Assembly: GCA_018648945.1 (NCBI GenBank)
Contig: JABGQJ010000115.1
Coordinates: 1-14,893 of the forward strand
Direction: 5' to 3'
Source: Victivallales bacterium
GTDB taxonomy: Bacteria > Verrucomicrobiota > Lentisphaeria > Oligosphaerales > Lenti-02
DNA length: 14,893 bases
The position numbers and the translations under genes are program-made. Below, piece by piece: positions 1 to 5,991 of this stretch (the stretch's first letter is position 1; each line of letters begins with the position of its first letter). The notes beneath the pieces are model-generated. The model made no database searches, was not told the DNA's origin, and saw nothing but the letters and a program-made list of their open reading frames with translations.

Positions 1-1
1 C

Positions 2-2266
2 GACGGCCAAACATGGTCATTGCCAGCGGCTATCGGGGCCGCGAACGACCAAGTCCGGGCTACTGCTGCCGCGTGGCCCAACGAGGCCATTCTCACCTTC
101 GCCATGGACACCTCCGTTGCGGACGGCATGGCCCGGGTACTTTCCCGTTCCATGACCGTTGCCAATGATGCGTTCGCCTGGTTGAAGGCGAACGTGAGTG
201 ACTTTGCCGAAGCGAACCTGGTGGATGTGGCGCCCGCCGTGGCGCATGCTCTGGAGATTCCCGAGCTGCCCGCACTGGCCGGCACGGGGGCCATGGTAGC
301 GCCGGGCGAGCCGTCGGCGGTTGCCGCCTGGATCGCCGACTTGTCACTGACCGCCAAGGATGCTCTTCCTCAAGAGATTCTCCCTAGCAGCACGCCAGTG
401 GACACGTGGGAGCTGCTCTCCGCTTCGGAACAGGATCTGCCATCCTGTGAGCTGCCCGTGGCCGTGGCCTGTCGGCACGAGTTGCGCGACGTGGTGGTTG
501 CTGGCTATGGCACCGGCGGCCTGTTCGCCGCCTTGGCTGCTGCGGAAGAGGGACTCTCGGTTGCAGTGGTCGATCCTGCCCCCGTTCCTGGTGGTATTGG
601 CAGCGCGGGTCGCATCCACTCCTACTACCATGGGCTGAAGGGAGGCATGCAGGACCGCTTGGACGAAGGCATCACCGGGCGTGGCGGCACCAGTGGCAAG
701 GTCCGGGGCTACCATCCGGTCGGGCGCGCGGAAGTAATGTCCCGTGCCATGCAGAATCGGTCTGGTCTGGACGTCCATGCCGGGCACTTCGTGTTCGGCG
801 TGGTCCGGGAGGACGACCGCATCGTGGCCGTGCTGACTGCCGCCCAGGATGGCTACCATGTCTTCCCCTGCCACATCGCCATCGATGGCACGGGTGACGG
901 TGACCTCGCCGCCGCAGCGGGCGCACCCATGACCCTTGGCCGCGATGGCGATGCGTTTCCCCAACCCTACAGCTACACGCCCACCATGGTGCGTGATGGC
1001 AGCCTGCTTCACCACAACTTCGACGCGGGCTGGGTCGATCCCACCGACACCATTGACTTTTCCCGGGCTCACTTCGAGGGGCGTGCCCGCATCTGGCACT
1101 GCCGTCAGCACTCCGTCGAGAACCACTATTGCACCCTGGCCTCGATCATCGGCATCCGCGAGAGCCGGTTTGTGCTGGGGCCGCTGACCCTCACCTTCGA
1201 TGACTTCATGCAGGGCCAGACCTACCCGGATACCGTCTGCAGTTGCTTCGCGCACCATGACAACCACGCCATGGACTATGCCGAGGAGAGCGAATGGAGC
1301 CGGCGGCATGTGGTCATGTTCGGCCTCTGGCGGTATCTGCTGCATGGCGATCTTCCCTACCGGGCCCTGTTGCCGGTGGATGTGGAAGGGCTGCTCGTGG
1401 CCTGCCGGGCGCTGTCGGTGGACCACGATCTGCACCAGCTGGTGCGCATGCAGCGCGACATCCAGGTGATTGGCGAGATCTGCGGCGTGGCCGCCGCGCT
1501 CTCCCTGCGCAACGGCACGACGCCCCGCGATGTGGATATTGCCGAGTTGCGCACTGCTCTGGAGCGCCGGGGGATCGTGCCCAAGGCCACCGAACCGGTC
1601 ATGGACTTGGCCAACGAAGAGCTGCTGGAGCTGTTGAGTGATGATGGGAAGTCCGGTCTGGCCATGTGGCGGCTGGGCCTGCGCACAGGCGACGATGCGC
1701 CTGACTGGGACGCCTTCGTGACTGGGGAGCAGGATGCCGACCGCCGCTTCCGGGGTGCCGTGGCCGCCGCCGAGGCCAGGGTCGGCACGCCTGCCGTGGT
1801 CGCCGAGCTACAGCGTTGCGCCGAGGCCAAGGAGGTGGGCGCGCCTCTGGGCATCAAGTCCCCGGCCCGATGCATCGTCGCGGCTTTGGCTCTGGTCGAC
1901 CTAGGGGTGCCGGGAACCGCCAAACTGATGGGCGCGATCCTGCTTAGTGACGTGCCGAATGCTACCGATGCCCTCCTGCTCCTCAAGGGGCTGGCGACCA
2001 CAGGCGAGCCCGCCGCCATCGAGGCGGTGAAGCAGTTCCTGAGCGCCACCGATGGGGATGCCTTCATGATGTCGCTCTGGGGAGTCAGTGACGGCCTGCC
2101 CAGTTCCTTCCGCTACGCCATCGACATGCGGGCCGTGCGCACGCTTATCGCCCTTGGTTGCACCGACGAGGTCGCCCGGCTGGAGCAGTATGTGGATCAC
2201 CCCGAGCTCCTCGTCCGCCGGCACGCCCGCCGGGTCAGAACGGAAGGGGACCCACTGCTCGCGTGA
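2..2266 (+). CDS. FAD-dependent oxidoreductase (FAD_oxidored type), 5'-truncated, with C-terminal helical repeat domain
   Basis: The reading frame is open to the window edge, so the N-terminus is missing. The first possible start, a TTG at 20, is probably not real. Counting from that codon, a Rossmann dinucleotide motif GYGTGG (G162, G164, G167) follows a hydrophobic strand, and an acidic residue (D185) ends the second strand. A second FAD signature, AIDGTGDGDLAAAAGA, lies at 287-302. The segment at 451-496 (LPVDVEGLLVACRAL onward) matches the conserved C-terminal FAD-contact region of the FAD_oxidored family. Residues 615-735 are alanine/leucine-rich helices that look like HEAT/ARM repeats. 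About 160 residues before the FAD domain are not recognised. The substrate is unknown; relatives in this family are often secreted or linked to polysaccharide loci. The stop lies 16 bp from the convergent gene at 2283. The family is fairly sure, the function is not. Confidence 0.85.
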   Translation, partial: DGQTWSLPAAIGAANDQVRATAAAWPNEAILTFAMDTSVADGMARVLSRSMTVANDAFAWLKANVSDFAEANLVDVAPAVAHALEIPELPALAGTGAMVAPGEPSAVAAWIADLSLTAKDALPQEILPSSTPVDTWELLSASEQDLPSCELPVAVACRHELRDVVVAGYGTGGLFAALAAAEEGLSVAVVDPAPVPGGIGSAGRIHSYYHGLKGGMQDRLDEGITGRGGTSGKVRGYHPVGRAEVMSRAMQNRSGLDVHAGHFVFGVVREDDRIVAVLTAAQDGYHVFPCHIAIDGTGDGDLAAAAGAPMTLGRDGDAFPQPYSYTPTMVRDGSLLHHNFDAGWVDPTDTIDFSRAHFEGRARIWHCRQHSVENHYCTLASIIGIRESRFVLGPLTLTFDDFMQGQTYPDTVCSCFAHHDNHAMDYAEESEWSRRHVVMFGLWRYLLHGDLPYRALLPVDVEGLLVACRALSVDHDLHQLVRMQRDIQVIGEICGVAAALSLRNGTTPRDVDIAELRTALERRGIVPKATEPVMDLANEELLELLSDDGKSGLAMWRLGLRTGDDAPDWDAFVTGEQDADRRFRGAVAAAEARVGTPAVVAELQRCAEAKEVGAPLGIKSPARCIVAALALVDLGVPGTAKLMGAILLSDVPNATDALLLLKGLATTGEPAAIEAVKQFLSATDGDAFMMSLWGVSDGLPSSFRYAIDMRAVRTLIALGCTDEVARLEQYVDHPELLVRRHARRVRTEGDPLLA

Positions 2267-2282
2267 TCCCTCGCAGCATGCA

Positions 2283-2831
2283 TTACTGCCCCGCGGTTAG
2301 CTCGACGCAATCGACGGGGACGTAGACCGTCTGATCCATCGGTTTGCCGTGGCGGTTGAGGCGATGGATCTGCAGGCGGTCGCGCATGGGGACGGCCACA
2401 ACCACCCCGCGCAGCGTGAGGGTGCGCCAGCGCTGGCTGTTGCGGCCGCGTTGCTCGCCCTCCCAACTGACCAGATCACCGGGAGCGATGCCGTGCTTCT
2501 CGCGGGTGATCTCGGCGTAGATCACGCCGCGCGCTCGGCGCAGGATGTCGACACTTCGCTCGGCGCGCGAGAGTTCGCTCTGCAACTCGTCCAGTTGGGC
2601 GCTCAGTTCATCCGCCCGGGTGTGCGTTTCCTGTTCCATGGCCCGCATGTCGTTCCTGGGGGTGGTTGAGGTCGCGGGATGAGGCCCGCAGTCAGCGTTG
2701 GGGCCGGTCTGAGAGGGGGGTGCCTCCTCTTGCGGGGGCTGGCTGGGCAGCGATATCGGGATAACGATATTCTGCGACGCGTTGGTGTCGGTACGACGTG
2801 TGGCTGGCGGTTGGTTGGTCTCGTTGTCCAT
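2283..2831 (-). CDS. Hypothetical coiled-coil protein with SH3-like C-terminus, divergent from repressor
   Basis: I do not recognise this 182-residue protein. Residues 1-60 are low-complexity, rich in Pro, Thr, Gln and Asn, and probably disordered. Residues 65-110 form a charged heptad-like helix (ELSAQLDELQSELSRAERSV), likely a coiled coil. Residues 113-180 look like a small beta barrel: the stretch APGDLVSWEGEQ is typical of an SH3/KOW-like turn, followed by RTLTLRGVVVAV and a C-terminal strand VYVPVDCVEL. No signal peptide or membrane segment is visible. I chose the ATG at 2831 because GGAGAGG lies six bases upstream; an in-frame ATG at 2846 has no such site. The gene is divergent from an S24-type repressor, and its promoter overlaps a candidate operator, so it is a plausible target of that repressor. 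A nucleic-acid or protein-binding role would be a guess. Confidence 0.7.
   Translation of the reverse strand: MDNETNQPPATRRTDTNASQNIVIPISLPSQPPQEEAPPSQTGPNADCGPHPATSTTPRNDMRAMEQETHTRADELSAQLDELQSELSRAERSVDILRRARGVIYAEITREKHGIAPGDLVSWEGEQRGRNSQRWRTLTLRGVVVAVPMRDRLQIHRLNRHGKPMDQTVYVPVDCVELTAGQ
2753..2770. promoter_or_regulatory. Candidate repressor operator, copy 1 (inside the divergent gene)
   Basis: The site reads ATATCG-GGATAA-CGATAT, with perfect 6-bp inverted arms around a 6-bp spacer. It matches the site at 2874-2891 in 15 of 18 positions and shares the exact 10-mer GATAACGATA. It falls in the N-terminal low-complexity coding part of the coiled-coil gene (codons about 21-27). The two sites are 121 bp apart centre to centre. 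Binding by the neighbouring S24 repressor is inferred. Confidence 0.45.
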
Positions 2832-2863
2832 GGTGGGCCTCTCCATTGTATGGGTGGTGTGGG

Positions 2864-2891
2864 ACTATACCGTATATTGTGATAACGATAA
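2864..2891 (-). promoter_or_regulatory. Candidate promoter of the coiled-coil gene overlapped by operator copy 2
   Basis: On the minus strand a TATAGT -10 box (2864-2869) lies 16 bp from a weak -35, TTATCG (2886-2891). The predicted start is about 25 bases before the ATG at 2831. An operator-like element ATATTG-TGATAA-CGATAA (2874-2891) covers the spacer and the -35. An odd palindrome TATAC-C-GTATA (2866-2876) covers the -10. A protein bound here would block this promoter and could also affect the divergent repressor gene. No convincing plus-strand promoter was identified. Confidence 0.45.
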
Positions 2892-2967
2892 AATCAAAAA
2901 TGGAATGTTGATAATTCTGGGCCGCGTGCTAGGTTGTATGGCAGGAAACCCAACGGACGGTAGTGGC

Positions 2968-3687
2968 ATGCATCAATCCATTGGCAAGCGGATCAAGGCG
3001 GCGCGCGAGGCGGCTGGGATGACCCAGAAGGAGCTGTCGGATGCCTCGGGCATTCCGCAGGGCTCGATCTCGGAGTACGAGAACGACCGGTCGGAGACAT
3101 CGGCCTTCCGTCTGGGATCCATCGCCTTGTCTCTCCGGGTGCCGATTTCGGAGCTTGATCCCCGGTTGCTGGATCTGCCGGGCGCGGCGGGTGTCGAGGA
3201 AGGCGGCTCGGCGTATGGCAGAGCATTTGGAGGGGCGACAGGCTGGCAGGATGTGCCGGTGCTGGGGGCAGCGGCGGCGGCCGGCTACGAGCCTGCGGTG
3301 GAGCCGTTGGATGATTGGCTCACTGGGTTCGGCGAGAGCACGGACAGCTGGCCCGCAGGCCAGGTGGGGGAGAACTCGTTCTGTCTACGGGTGGAGGGAG
3401 ACAGCATGAGCCCAGAGTTTCCCGATGGCACGGTGTTGCTGGTCGCCGCTGGCGAGTATCCCCAGAGAGGGGACTTGGTTGTGGCCCGGTTGGCGGATCA
3501 TGGGGAGGTGGTGGTGAAGCTGTATCAGCGCCACAGCCACGTGATCGAGCTACAATCGGAGAATCCGGACGGCCAGAGCTACACTGTCGACCTGAAAGCG
3601 GAGCCGGGGAGGCTGATCTGGATGTGGCCCGTGGTCCAGGCTCGTATCGACCTGCGCCGGCGGCGCTGGGAGCGCCACCGGGGGTAG
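2968..3687 (+). CDS. XRE-family helix-turn-helix, S24 peptidase (LexA/CI-like) self-cleaving repressor
   Basis: This 239-residue protein has the architecture of lambda CI-like repressors. Residues 1-60 are a Cro/CI helix-turn-helix domain, with helices around AGMTQKELSDASGIPQGSIS (16-35) and YENDRSE after them. A flexible linker spans about 70-95. The C-terminal S24 domain has a plausible Ala105-Gly106 cleavage site in VLGAAAAAGYEP, the catalytic serine in EGDSMSP (S146) and the general-base lysine in VVVKLYQ (K184). The Ser-Lys spacing of 38 is close to that of LexA. In this family, RecA filaments on single-stranded DNA stimulate self-cleavage and inactivation. I chose the ATG at 2968 because it starts directly at the HTH; an ATG at 2938 adds ten residues, and longer in-frame extensions overlap the operator. 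No phage genes are nearby, so this may be a chromosomal stress regulator or a remnant. Confidence 0.88.
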   Translation: MHQSIGKRIKAAREAAGMTQKELSDASGIPQGSISEYENDRSETSAFRLGSIALSLRVPISELDPRLLDLPGAAGVEEGGSAYGRAFGGATGWQDVPVLGAAAAAGYEPAVEPLDDWLTGFGESTDSWPAGQVGENSFCLRVEGDSMSPEFPDGTVLLVAAGEYPQRGDLVVARLADHGEVVVKLYQRHSHVIELQSENPDGQSYTVDLKAEPGRLIWMWPVVQARIDLRRRRWERHRG

Positions 3688-3702
3688 TCTACAGTAGCCT
3701 AC
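3684..3702. other. Symmetric GTAG/CTAC element spanning both convergent stop codons
   Basis: The 19-bp sequence GTAG-t-CTAC-a-GTAG-c-CTAC holds the TAG stop of the repressor (3685-3687) and, on the other strand, the TAG stop of hisG (3699-3701). Both stops are equally far from the centre at 3693. The 11-bp gap leaves no room for a normal terminator, and there is no T-tract. A small bidirectional structure is possible, but the arms are short. Confidence 0.35.
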
Positions 3703-4547
3703 AGGCGGCAGGTGCGGATGTCGGTGACGATGATGCCCTTGGCCCCGAGAACCAGGAGGCGGTCCATCACCGCGTTGATCCCCGCGCGTGGGGCCATGGC
3801 CTTGACGGCCACCCAGCCGGGTTTCCTCAAGGGGGCCACGGTCGGTGCCTCGATCCCAGGGGTGAGGGCGGAGGCCTGTTCGAGCAGGGCTTCGGGCGCA
3901 TCGTATTCGATCATCACGTATTCGCGGGCCACGGTGATGCCGCGCAGACGGTCGAGGAAGATGTGGACGTCCGGGTCCTGGGCGAAATCCACGTCCCGCG
4001 CGACCACGATCGCTTCGGACTGGAGCACGGGTTCGCCGACGATCTTGAGGCCAGCTTCCTCAAGCGTCTTGCCGGTCTGCACCACGTCGGCGATGACGTC
4101 GGCCACGCCGAGTTGGATGGAGATCTCCACCGCCCCATCGAGTTTGACGATCCCGACCTTCTGTCCCCGTTGGGCCATGTCGGTCTCGACGAGCTTGGGG
4201 TAGGAGGTGGCGACGCGCAGGCCGTCGAAGGTGTCGGGCAACCAGTCCTTCTCCTTGGGGACGGCGTACCGGAACGCCGACTTGCCGAAACCCAGGCCCA
4301 TCAGTTCGGCCACCTGGGCGTCCCCGTCCAAGGCCAGGTCGCGACCGGTGAGGCCGAGATCAAGCAGCCCGTTGCCCACGTAGACCGCGATATCGCGGGG
4401 CCGCAGGAAATAGAACTCGATGTCGTTCTCGGTATCGCGGACCATGAGCTCACGCCCACTGCGTTTGCAGCGGTAGCCAGCTTCGCGGACGAGCTCGACC
4501 GCCCCTTCGGAGAGAGAGCCCTTGTTAGGCAGTGCGATTTGCAGCAT
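3699..4547 (-). CDS. hisG: ATP phosphoribosyltransferase, long form (HisG_L)
   Basis: This is the first enzyme of histidine synthesis. It joins ATP and PRPP to give N1-(5-phosphoribosyl)-ATP in the cytoplasm. The 282-residue length fits the long, HisZ-independent form. Visible motifs are LPNKGSLSE (6-14), GLTGRD (65-70), VATSYP (112-117) and the PRPP-binding stretch DGAVEISIQLGVADVIADVV (137-156) followed by QTGKT. Residues from about 211 form the ACT-like C-terminal domain (KPGWVAVKAMAPR, then GAKGIIVTDIRTCRL), which binds histidine for feedback inhibition in known members. A ribosome site AAGGA lies seven bases before the ATG. The gene is 39 bp downstream of hisE in the same orientation, so they form an operon. 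From memory, the sequence is closer to mycobacterial HisG than to the short forms. Confidence 0.97.
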   Translation of the reverse strand: MLQIALPNKGSLSEGAVELVREAGYRCKRSGRELMVRDTENDIEFYFLRPRDIAVYVGNGLLDLGLTGRDLALDGDAQVAELMGLGFGKSAFRYAVPKEKDWLPDTFDGLRVATSYPKLVETDMAQRGQKVGIVKLDGAVEISIQLGVADVIADVVQTGKTLEEAGLKIVGEPVLQSEAIVVARDVDFAQDPDVHIFLDRLRGITVAREYVMIEYDAPEALLEQASALTPGIEAPTVAPLRKPGWVAVKAMAPRAGINAVMDRLLVLGAKGIIVTDIRTCRL

Positions 4548-4586
4548 ATCGATGTCCTTTGGGCGGCGCGGAGCCGCGTTCTCTCT

Positions 4587-4850
4587 CTAAAGATACTCGT
4601 AAACGTCTTCCAGCTCGAGGTCGCAGGCGATCATCATGACCTGCAGATGGTAGAGCAGCTGGGAGATCTCCTCGGCGGTCTTCTCCCGCCCTTCGTATTC
4701 GGCCGCCATCCAGACTTCGCCGGCTTCCTCGATCACCTTCTTGCCGATGAAGTGCTTGCCCTTGTTCAGTTCCTTCACGGTGCCTGACTCGGGGTCCTGG
4801 CGGGCGGCCTTCTCTTTGAGTTCGGCGAATAGATCCTCGAAACGCTTCAC
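4587..4850 (-). CDS. hisE: Phosphoribosyl-ATP pyrophosphatase (HisE)
   Basis: This enzyme hydrolyses phosphoribosyl-ATP to phosphoribosyl-AMP and pyrophosphate, the second step of histidine synthesis. The stand-alone protein has 87 residues, the usual HisE length. It shows the all-alpha NTP pyrophosphatase signature [18 protein letters not shown] (36-53, with E41, E42 and E45 as metal ligands) and [10 protein letters not shown] (60-69). In many HisE proteins an aspartate stands where Q64 is here; the mycobacterial protein, as I remember it, also has EISQLLY. The start is GTG at 4850, with AAGGA seven bases upstream. The frame stays open upstream to 5078, but that extension has no HisE homology and overlaps the promoter. 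It is cotranscribed with hisG; hisI and the rest of the pathway are not in the window. Confidence 0.95.
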   Translation of the reverse strand: MKRFEDLFAELKEKAARQDPESGTVKELNKGKHFIGKKVIEEAGEVWMAAEYEGREKTAEEISQLLYHLQVMMIACDLELEDVYEYL

Positions 4851-4882
4851 GGCTTGTTCCTTGGCTGTTGTGCTATCTGGCA

Positions 4883-4903
4883 ATTCGTTGCGAGCCAACG
4901 AAT
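4883..4903. promoter_or_regulatory. Perfect 8-bp inverted repeat at the hisE promoter (operator or leader hairpin)
   Basis: The arms ATTCGTTG (4883-4890) and CAACGAAT (4896-4903) are perfectly complementary around the spacer CGAGC. The right arm overlaps the -10 box, and the centre is at the predicted transcription start. That position fits a repressor operator better than an attenuator, because half of the element would not be transcribed. The cognate regulator is unknown. Confidence 0.5.
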
Positions 4904-4929
4904 ATAGGAATACCTTATACTCAATGCAA
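4901..4929 (-). promoter_or_regulatory. Sigma70-type promoter of hisE-hisG
   Basis: On the minus strand TTGCAT (-35, complement of 4924-4929) is followed after exactly 17 bp by TATATT (-10, complement of 4901-4906). Transcription should start near 4894, leaving a leader of about 44 bases before the hisE GTG at 4850. This is the best housekeeping-type promoter in the window. Confidence 0.65.
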
Positions 4930-5095
4930 CACGGATCGCCCCCCTCAGGTTCCCAGCAGGCGAGAATCTGGGTCCAGATGCATTGTCGAGCCGGGGAGGG
5001 CTGTTGACGTATAGTTGATACGCTTGGTGGGGTCGCCCTTGCCATGCTCAGGCTGTAGCGTGGCGCATGTTGCCGCATAGGAGGAGCGATCTACA

Positions 5096-5686
5096 GTGTT
5101 CTTTCCATTCATACTGCCCCTGAAAATCACCTGTTTCGTAGTTTTCGCGGGCATGGTGGCAACGGTGATCGCGGTGACGAGGCGAGGCGGCTCCCGCAGG
5201 AAGTCCTTGGACACTGCCGCCCTCGCTGGCGCCATTCTGTTCGTCCCCCTCTGCATCGCCATCGGCCTCATCGTTAATGCGGTGCGATACGGGGAGTTCG
5301 GGTACGCCACGGCAGAAGGTACCCACGATCCCCACATCGAGCTTCCCGAGGAAGCGACGGAGATCACACTCCACAAGTACGGCTCTGGGCACGCCCTGAG
5401 ATTCCATGTTGAGCAGGGGGCACTCGAGCGCTGGATGGACACCGTCTACGAGGAACGCCGTTCACACGGCGCGGGCGTCTGGCTCCAGCCCTTCACCCGC
5501 GAAGAGACACCAAGCGATCCAGAGTTCGTCCCGGTACGGGTTGATCCAGATTTCGAGCGATATGGCTGGAGGGTGCCTGAGGACACCATTCTCTACAAGG
5601 GATCTCGCGCTGGCAATGGTGCTGGCTATGACGTGTGGTATTCGCCAGGCACAGGCACAGCCTTCGTTTTCGCCGCTTACTGGTAG
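5096..5686 (+). CDS. Small two-helix membrane protein with soluble C-terminal domain, function unknown
   Basis: The protein has 196 residues. Residues 8-28 and 42-63 are hydrophobic helices, separated by a basic loop (TRRGGSRRKS) expected to be cytoplasmic. By the positive-inside rule, residues 64-196 lie outside the inner membrane. The C-terminal part contains IELPEEATEITLHKYGSGHA (81-100) and a helix around ALERWMDTVYEERR. That pattern (LPxxAT, a strand, then an acidic helix with a W) resembles small domains I associate with Planctomycetes-type membrane proteins, but I cannot name a family. The start is GTG at 5096, with an AGGAGGAG ribosome site 9-11 bases upstream. The gene is divergent from hisE and convergent with the Sel1 gene; no functional link is evident. 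Confidence 0.65.
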   Translation: MFFPFILPLKITCFVVFAGMVATVIAVTRRGGSRRKSLDTAALAGAILFVPLCIAIGLIVNAVRYGEFGYATAEGTHDPHIELPEEATEITLHKYGSGHALRFHVEQGALERWMDTVYEERRSHGAGVWLQPFTREETPSDPEFVPVRVDPDFERYGWRVPEDTILYKGSRAGNGAGYDVWYSPGTGTAFVFAAYW

Positions 5687-5783
5687 AGAACGTCAAGCGG
5701 GGGCCTGCCGGGCAAGTGCTACTCTCCGACGGGGCGACAGAGGGTGGGAAGACATTTGTGGGCGGTGGCGGGGAATCGGACGA

Positions 5784-5917
5784 GGAATGGACGGCATGGA
5801 CAGGGATGGACGCCATGGATGATGGACATCATGGACGGTTTGAGCGCGCGCACTCAGCTGGCCTGTCCATCCTGTCCATCGTCCATCCCCGTCCATGGGG
5901 TCCATGCCGTCCACTTC
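5784..5917. repeat. Inverted cluster of ATGGAC/GTCCAT repeats, intergenic (family copy 1)
   Basis: The 305-bp gap 5687-5991 between convergent genes holds no credible gene. Its left half repeats ATGGAC or close variants several times on the plus strand (5787-5836). Its right half repeats GTCCAT (5865-5913). A 14-bp perfect inverted pair, TGGACGGCATGGAC (5788-5801) and its complement (5900-5913), brackets the cluster. A smaller palindrome, ATGATG-GA-CATCAT, lies at 5819-5832. The whole could fold as an imperfect stem and act as a bidirectional transcription end. The same 16-mer, AATGGACGGCATGGAC, recurs in complement at 11006-11021, so this is a dispersed repeat family. Confidence 0.7.
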
Positions 5918-5991
5918 CGCCAAGAGGCGCAAAGTGCCTGCCGCGAAGAACCCGACAACGCGAGACCAGAGATGACAGTAGGCAGCTCCCT

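Noticed and set aside
344..1435. Long minus-strand reading frame opposite the flavoprotein
   Set aside because: It is antisense to a frame with clear FAD motifs. Its protein has no coherent motif and it is open only because of GC-rich codon use.
2782..2967. N-terminal extension of the repressor containing a hydrophobic segment
   Set aside because: The frame is open, but it covers the divergent promoter and operators and overlaps the other gene. Homologous repressors begin at the HTH.
3315..4787. Long plus-strand frame over the repressor 3' end, hisG and hisE
   Set aside because: It overlaps three well-supported genes and its translation looks like antisense of hisG/hisE.
4851..5078. In-frame N-terminal extension of HisE
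   Set aside because: It lacks HisE homology, contains the promoter and palindrome, and the GTG at 4850 has a good ribosome site and gives the normal family length.
5784..5917. CRISPR-like array of ATGGAC units
   Set aside because: Units are 6-14 bp with irregular spacing of a few bases and both orientations; there are no spacer-sized gaps and no cas gene.
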